This document shows positions 23,266-25,589 of a DNA stretch of 25,589 nt, piece after piece. Origin of the DNA: a virus; IMG/VR virus record IMGVR_UViG_3300020419_000076, positions 1 to 25,589 of that record. The stretch is one strand, 5' to 3'. The notes beneath the pieces are model-generated. The model made no database searches, was not told the DNA's origin, and saw nothing but the letters and a program-made list of their open reading frames with translations. Numbering within the stretch: position 1 is the stretch's first letter; each line of letters opens with the position of its first letter. The translations under genes were made by a program, and so were the position numbers.

Positions 23266-23544
23266 TAAGTATCTATAAAAAATAATAAAAAATATCTAGT
23301 CGTGTCAATAACAAAAGGAAATCGCATTACCCCTCTCGCTTGGTCGCTTTCTATAAAAAAAAGCAATTATTCTCAACCTGGAAGCTAAGTTATAAGTCGG
23401 CTCACATGTCGGGAGTCGGTTTAAAAAGTGTCGGGTGGTTATTAGATAAGATTACACACAATTTTAGCACATCCAGGGCTCATCCAGGAGATCTCTTTTC
23501 TGGCTTCTGCAGGAACACATTTGGAGTACAGGAGAACTTTTTGG
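23266..23544. other. Noncoding stretch with GTCGG repeats and GC-rich patch
   Basis: No supported gene. It contains GTCGG at 23396, 23408, 23415 and 23430 (all + strand), an ACACACA run at 23453, and then a GC-richer patch (23467-23530) with three CCWGG sites nearby (23377, 23473, 23484), the palindrome GAGATCTC (23488-23495) and CTGCAG (23507-23512). It is the first copy of the recurring right-end cassette. Confidence 0.6.
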
Positions 23545-23573
23545 TTTACAAATAGTATAACTAAAAGTTATAA
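23545..23573 (+). promoter_or_regulatory. Possible upstream promoter with palindrome
   Basis: TTTACA (23545-23550), a 17-base spacer and TTATAA. The first bases, TTTACAAATAGTA, match the right-end promoter element. A perfect inverted repeat TATAACT-AAA-AGTTATA spans 23556-23572. Confidence 0.4.
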
Positions 23574-23612
23574 GAATTGTTTACTTTATGTAAAATTAAT
23601 CTAAAAAAATAG

Positions 23613-23641
23613 TTGACAAATAGTAAACTATCTGACATAAT
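23613..23641 (+). promoter_or_regulatory. Strong sigma70-type promoter for 74-aa gene
   Basis: TTGACA (23613-23618), 17-base spacer, CATAAT (23636-23641). The spacer contains the perfect palindrome ATAGTAAACTAT (23620-23631), a good operator candidate. Confidence 0.75.
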
Positions 23642-23673
23642 GCACTCATAACTTAAACAAAAAAGGAGAAATT

Positions 23674-23898
23674 ATGACTAAAAAAGATTACGAACTAATA
23701 GCTCAAGCGATTAGAGATAATACCGAATGGGTAAGATATGAAGATAAATGGGGAGAAACTGTTACAGAAAGAAAAATACACCCTACTGAAATAATGGCAG
23801 AGTTAAGTATTGCTTTTGAAAAAGAAAATCCTAAATTTAACAAGTTTAGATTTTTTGACGCTTGTAAAAAACCTTATCCTAAAGCTTGGGAGAAATAA
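23674..23898 (+). CDS. Small conserved-type phage protein, 74 aa
   Basis: Starts MTKKDYELIAQAIRDNTEWV with AAAGGAG well placed before the ATG, downstream of a near-consensus promoter. It is a single-domain helical protein with FEKENPKFNKFRFFDACKKP at the end. The 'M[TK]KKDYELIA.AI' start is common among small proteins of marine phages and of AT-rich phages generally, with no assigned function. Probably early expressed. Confidence 0.7.
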   Translation: MTKKDYELIAQAIRDNTEWVRYEDKWGETVTERKIHPTEIMAELSIAFEKENPKFNKFRFFDACKKPYPKAWEK

Positions 23899-23899
23899 T

Positions 23900-24031
23900 A
23901 TGATTAGATTTACAATTAATTGTCCTGACGATTTATCTGCCAAAGTTGTGAGAAAAGTTTTAGAAGAAAGTTTTTATCCTGATTTTTATAAAGAACTGAA
24001 TATCTCCGAAAAAACTATAGAAGAAGAATAA
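23900..24031 (+). CDS. Small protein, 43 aa
   Basis: Starts MIRFTINCPDDLSAKVVRKV, two bases after the stop of the 74-aa gene, with GGGAG upstream. A longer ORF in the same frame reaches back into the 74-aa gene, but this ATG has the ribosome site. Strand-helix start with a 'CPDDLSAKVVRKVLEE' helix. Function unknown. Confidence 0.6.
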   Translation: MIRFTINCPDDLSAKVVRKVLEESFYPDFYKELNISEKTIEEE

Positions 24032-24164
24032 GTCGGGAGCAGTCGGGGGAGCTTTAGCTCCCCCAAAAAAAATACCAAGAAAAATACATACACAAAGGAA
24101 CACATCTGGATCTAGAGCCCTGGGATCTCGCCAGATTGCTTCATACATCCTATAAATTTATTTG
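24032..24164. other. Noncoding stretch, second cassette copy
   Basis: Starts with AGTCGGGAGCAGTCGG directly at the stop codon, then the perfect hairpin GGGGGAGC-TTTA-GCTCCCCC (24045-24064) followed by an A run rather than a T run, then ACACAAAGG and a GC-richer patch (24101-24135) with two GATC sites, TCTAGA and CCTGG, flanked by TCTGG/CCAGA. Confidence 0.6.
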
Positions 24165-24192
24165 TTGACAATTAGTAATCAAATGCTATTAT
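24165..24192 (+). promoter_or_regulatory. Sigma70-type promoter for 121-aa gene
   Basis: TTGACA (24165-24170), 16-base spacer beginning ATTAGTAATC, TATTAT (24187-24192). The ACAATTAGTAA word is shared with the promoters at 25539 and, inverted, at 19753. Confidence 0.65.
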
Positions 24193-24223
24193 TTAAGTTC
24201 ATTTATTAAACGGAGAAAAAGAC

Positions 24224-24589
24224 ATGAATGAAAAACTAAACGATTGCCAACTTCAATTAAGAAGTATGGTTGACCAATATGCTGACGACTGCACAAGTGG
24301 CGAAATGCAGTTTTACGACTCTGAAGCTAAAAACTATTACGAGCCGTACGATTGGGATTACTGTGTTAATCGCCTGGGCGAAATGGAAGATGTAATGGTA
24401 CTGCTTGCTGGTGGTGGGCCAACTATTTGGTTAAACACTAGAGAACAAGTAGTGGAGGGTTATTGGGGTAGCGATAGCTACAAAAAGCCAATATATGATT
24501 ACGAATATATAATTGAATACTTTGCAGAGCATTACAACGCTATGGAAAGCCAAAAAGCTATTAACTTAAATAAAAGGGGGCAGTTATGA
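24224..24589 (+). CDS. Hypothetical early protein, 121 aa
   Basis: Starts MNEKLNDCQLQLRSMVDQYA with ACGGAGAAA upstream. The core VMVLLAGGGPTIWLNTREQV then VEGYWGSDS is a compact motif I associate with small phage proteins of unknown function; the rest is acidic and rich in Tyr. Its stop overlaps the next ATG (ATGA). Probably early expressed from the promoter at 24165. Confidence 0.65.
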   Translation: MNEKLNDCQLQLRSMVDQYADDCTSGEMQFYDSEAKNYYEPYDWDYCVNRLGEMEDVMVLLAGGGPTIWLNTREQVVEGYWGSDSYKKPIYDYEYIIEYFAEHYNAMESQKAINLNKRGQL

Positions 24590-24750
24590 GTAGTCCTTCT
24601 AATCAAGAGTATTTTGAGTTCTTAGACGATATGCGTGAGTTTGGTGGTGTGAATATGTTTGCAGCTCCAAAAATGCTCAGAGAAAGTTTTGACTTAGATA
24701 GACAAGAAGCAGCGAAAATCTTCAAAGCTTGGACTGACCAATGGAGTTAG
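24586..24750 (+). CDS. Small protein, 54 aa
   Basis: Starts MSSPSNQEYFEFLDDMREFG in an ATGA overlap with the 121-aa gene, with AGGGGG upstream. The C-terminal half, MLRESFDLDRQEAAKIFKAW, follows the 'L...F.L...EA..I...W' pattern of a recurring small phage protein family. It is a helical protein of unknown role. Confidence 0.65.
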   Translation: MSSPSNQEYFEFLDDMREFGGVNMFAAPKMLRESFDLDRQEAAKIFKAWTDQWS

Positions 24751-24803
24751 GTTGTTTGCTTGTTCTTGGTATCTTAGTGTTAGATTATATATTTGACAGC
24801 TAA
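24741..24803 (+). CDS. Candidate 20-aa membrane peptide
   Basis: An ATG inside the last codons of the 54-aa gene opens 20 codons: Met-Glu, then a hydrophobic run LGCLLVLGILVL and the end DYIFDS. It would be a single short membrane helix. The ribosome site is unclear. A terminator follows 20 bases later, so it would be the last gene of the transcript. It may be a chance ORF. Confidence 0.3.
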   Translation: MELGCLLVLGILVLDYIFDS

Positions 24804-24823
24804 CAGTCGGAGTCGGAACTTAT

Positions 24824-24857
24824 AAAGGGGGGTGTGTAAAAGCACTCCCTTTTTTTA
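24824..24857 (+). terminator. Rho-independent terminator
   Basis: AAAGGGGGGTG (24824-24834) pairs with CACTCCCTTT (24843 onward), an 11-pair stem with two G-U pairs, followed by a T run. Confidence 0.75.
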
Positions 24858-25173
24858 TTATCTAAACACAAGCACACGCTGAGATCCCCAGGGGGAGATT
24901 GGTATGGTTGTCGGTGTCGGGTGTCGGGCTACAACTCCTATTCTATATAGGGTTTGGTGCAACCATATATATACACACATATCCCGAAATGATCTGGATC
25001 CTGCGTGATGCAGACATCAATGCTCTCTTGAAACCTTTATATATAAGGGTTTTCTCACTACTGTCGGAGTCGGAGCTTCCCCCAGGGGCCGAATTTCTCT
25101 GGATTTGGCTGGAGTTTTTATATATACACAAGTAGGAGCTGTGGCCAGTTGATGCTGTGGCACATATTTGGAG
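24858..25173. other. Noncoding stretch, third cassette region
   Basis: No supported gene. In order: ACACAAGCACAC, a patch with GATC and CCCCAGGGG (24886-24894), a triple GTCGG run (24910, 24916, 24923), ACACACA, a patch with GGATCC (24996-25001), the near-palindrome AAACC...GGGTTT (25031-25052) followed by TTC, a GTCGG pair (25063, 25069), a second CCCCAGGGG (25080-25088), and a patch ending CACATATTTGGAGT just before the next promoter. Confidence 0.6.
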
Positions 25174-25201
25174 TTGACTTGCTGATTACTAATAGTATAA
25201 T
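25174..25201 (+). promoter_or_regulatory. Sigma70-type promoter
   Basis: TTGACT (25174-25179), 16-base spacer containing ATTACTAATAG, TATAAT (25196-25201). It drives a short leader without a normal gene. Confidence 0.6.
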
Positions 25202-25211
25202 AATAGGTAAG

Positions 25212-25279
25212 CTAAGGAGTGCCTTAGTGAAAATTAAATAACCATTCAGGAGAATATAATGAAAAAACTTGACAAATAG
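25212..25279 (+). promoter_or_regulatory. Leader with SD-sequestering hairpin and micro-ORFs
   Basis: The perfect hairpin CTAAGG-AGTG-CCTTAG (25212-25227) covers an AAGGAG. A GTG (25227) opens a four-codon ORF, and after CAGGAG an ATG (25259) opens a six-codon ORF (Met-Lys-Lys-Leu-Asp-Lys-stop). The second micro-ORF overlaps the next promoter. Confidence 0.4.
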
Positions 25280-25296
25280 TAGAACTTTGCTAATAT
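25269..25296 (+). promoter_or_regulatory. Sigma70-type promoter of candidate small RNA
   Basis: TTGACA (25269-25274), 16-base spacer beginning AATAGTAGAAC, TAATAT (25291-25296). Confidence 0.6.
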
Positions 25297-25302
25297 TTGT
25301 TG

Positions 25303-25380
25303 GTCAATAATAGCTTTTGCTATTCTTGGTCATAATGTCCCAAATTGAAACCCTTAGTCTCGGCTAGGGGTTTCTCTTTA
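25303..25380 (+). ncRNA. Candidate ~78-nt small RNA with terminator
   Basis: Transcription from the promoter at 25269 would start near 25303. The region has no ORF of note. It contains a perfect hairpin AATAGC-TTTT-GCTATT (25309-25324), a repeat of TTGGTCA on both sides of it, and ends in an 11-pair terminator hairpin (GAAACCC...GGGTTTC, 25347-25374) followed by TCTTTATT. This is the layout of a short regulatory RNA. Expression is not shown by sequence alone. Confidence 0.45.
25347..25380 (+). terminator. Rho-independent terminator
   Basis: GAAACCCTTAG (25347-25357) pairs with CTAGGGGTTTC (25364-25374) through one G-U pair, loop TCTCGG, then TCTTTATT. Confidence 0.7.
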
Positions 25381-25538
25381 TTGGGCGACTGAAGTCGGTA
25401 GTCGGGTTTGCATTACCAGCATCCCAGGAGCTGAAGCGAAAAAATTTTATATAAAACACACATAGTTGGGATCCTGCCTGGGAGATCTCTGGCACATCAT
25501 TCTGCGATATGGTTGTCTTGAGCTGTTTAAATTAGGGG
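25381..25538. other. Noncoding stretch, last cassette copy
   Basis: GTCGG pair (25394, 25401), CCAGG at 25424, ACACACATAG, GGATCC (25469-25474), CCTGG at 25477, GAGATCTC (25482-25489), then CTGGCACATC and the final promoter. No gene. Confidence 0.6.
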
Positions 25539-25567
25539 TTGACAATTAGTAAACTATCTGTTATAAT
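25539..25567 (+). promoter_or_regulatory. Perfect-consensus sigma70 promoter
   Basis: TTGACA (25539-25544), a 17-base spacer holding ATTAGTAAACTATCTG, TATAAT (25562-25567). It points out of the right edge of the window. Confidence 0.8.
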
Positions 25568-25589
25568 AGATTTATCTTTAATCAAAAAC

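Noticed and set aside
23340-23555. 71-codon ORF from TTG on the + strand
   Set aside because: No ribosome site, rare-codon content, and it runs through the GTCGG repeats and GC-rich patch.
24904-25008. 34-codon ORF with a good GGGGGAG before ATG
   Set aside because: It lies just after a strong terminator without a visible promoter and its sequence is made of the GTCGG repeats; probably chance.
24899-25135. 78-codon ORF from TTG on the + strand, with a 62-codon ORF opposite
   Set aside because: Codon use (TCG, CCC, GGG) is unlike the other genes, there is no ribosome site, and the frame runs through repeats and a terminator-like palindrome. GC-richer sequence alone explains few stops.
23396-25406. 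GTCGG repeats as a CRISPR array
   Set aside because: Repeats are five to seven bases with irregular spacing; there are no 23-37 base repeats, no spacers of equal length and no cas genes.
1-25589. Prophage or integrated element with att sites
   Set aside because: No integrase, excisionase, tRNA target or flanking host gene is visible; the HTH regulator alone does not show lysogeny.

Overview
The window looks like most of a small AT-rich genome of a tailed double-stranded DNA phage, most likely a marine one. By eye roughly a third of the bases are G or C. The virion proteins carry motifs I know from uncultured marine phages related to the SAR11/SAR116 podoviruses (HMO-2011-like groups), but I could not run a search, so the host and virus group are inferences. 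No integrase, tRNA, CRISPR array, rRNA or host housekeeping gene is visible. The start of the window cuts into a gene.

Layout. (1) 1-9472, + strand: a virion operon of six genes, mostly joined by TAATG overlaps: a tail or adaptor beta-propeller-like protein, a small protein and four large internal/structural proteins. (2) 9449-13362, - strand: read from the right, a small HTH regulator, a primase-polymerase/helicase, a PD-(D/E)XK nuclease, a small MscS-beta-domain-like membrane protein, a GTA-type 3TM holin and a hypothetical protein. (3) 13385-14667, + strand: from a divergent promoter, a Sak4-like RecA-fold ATPase and a DUF669 ssDNA-binding-like protein. (4) 14613-19708, - strand: a long chain of overlapping genes with an ExoVIII/RecE-like nuclease, two C5-cytosine methyltransferases, an MT-A70 adenine methyltransferase and many tiny genes, including two adjacent single-helix membrane peptides. 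(5) 19915-20998, + strand: a 97-aa protein and a small terminase subunit, with no large terminase beside it. (6) 21066-23265, - strand: an early-type operon of about ten tiny genes joined by ATGA/TAATG overlaps. (7) 23280-25589, + strand: five small genes among long noncoding stretches.

How it fits together. Sak4, the DUF669 protein and the ExoVIII-like nuclease make a plausible single-strand-annealing recombination set, beside a primase-helicase. Three methyltransferases without a partner restriction enzyme would modify phage DNA. The holin group serves lysis, though no endolysin is visible.

The most unusual part is the right end. Its noncoding DNA is built from a recurring cassette: a cluster of same-strand GTCGG repeats, an ACACA-containing stretch, a GC-richer patch dense in palindromes and CCWGG/GATC sites, and a near-consensus sigma70 promoter whose spacer holds a shared TAGTAAAC/ATAGT element. 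The same element type occurs at the promoter beside the HTH gene, so one repressor may control a set of early promoters. A candidate short RNA with its own promoter and terminator lies in this array.
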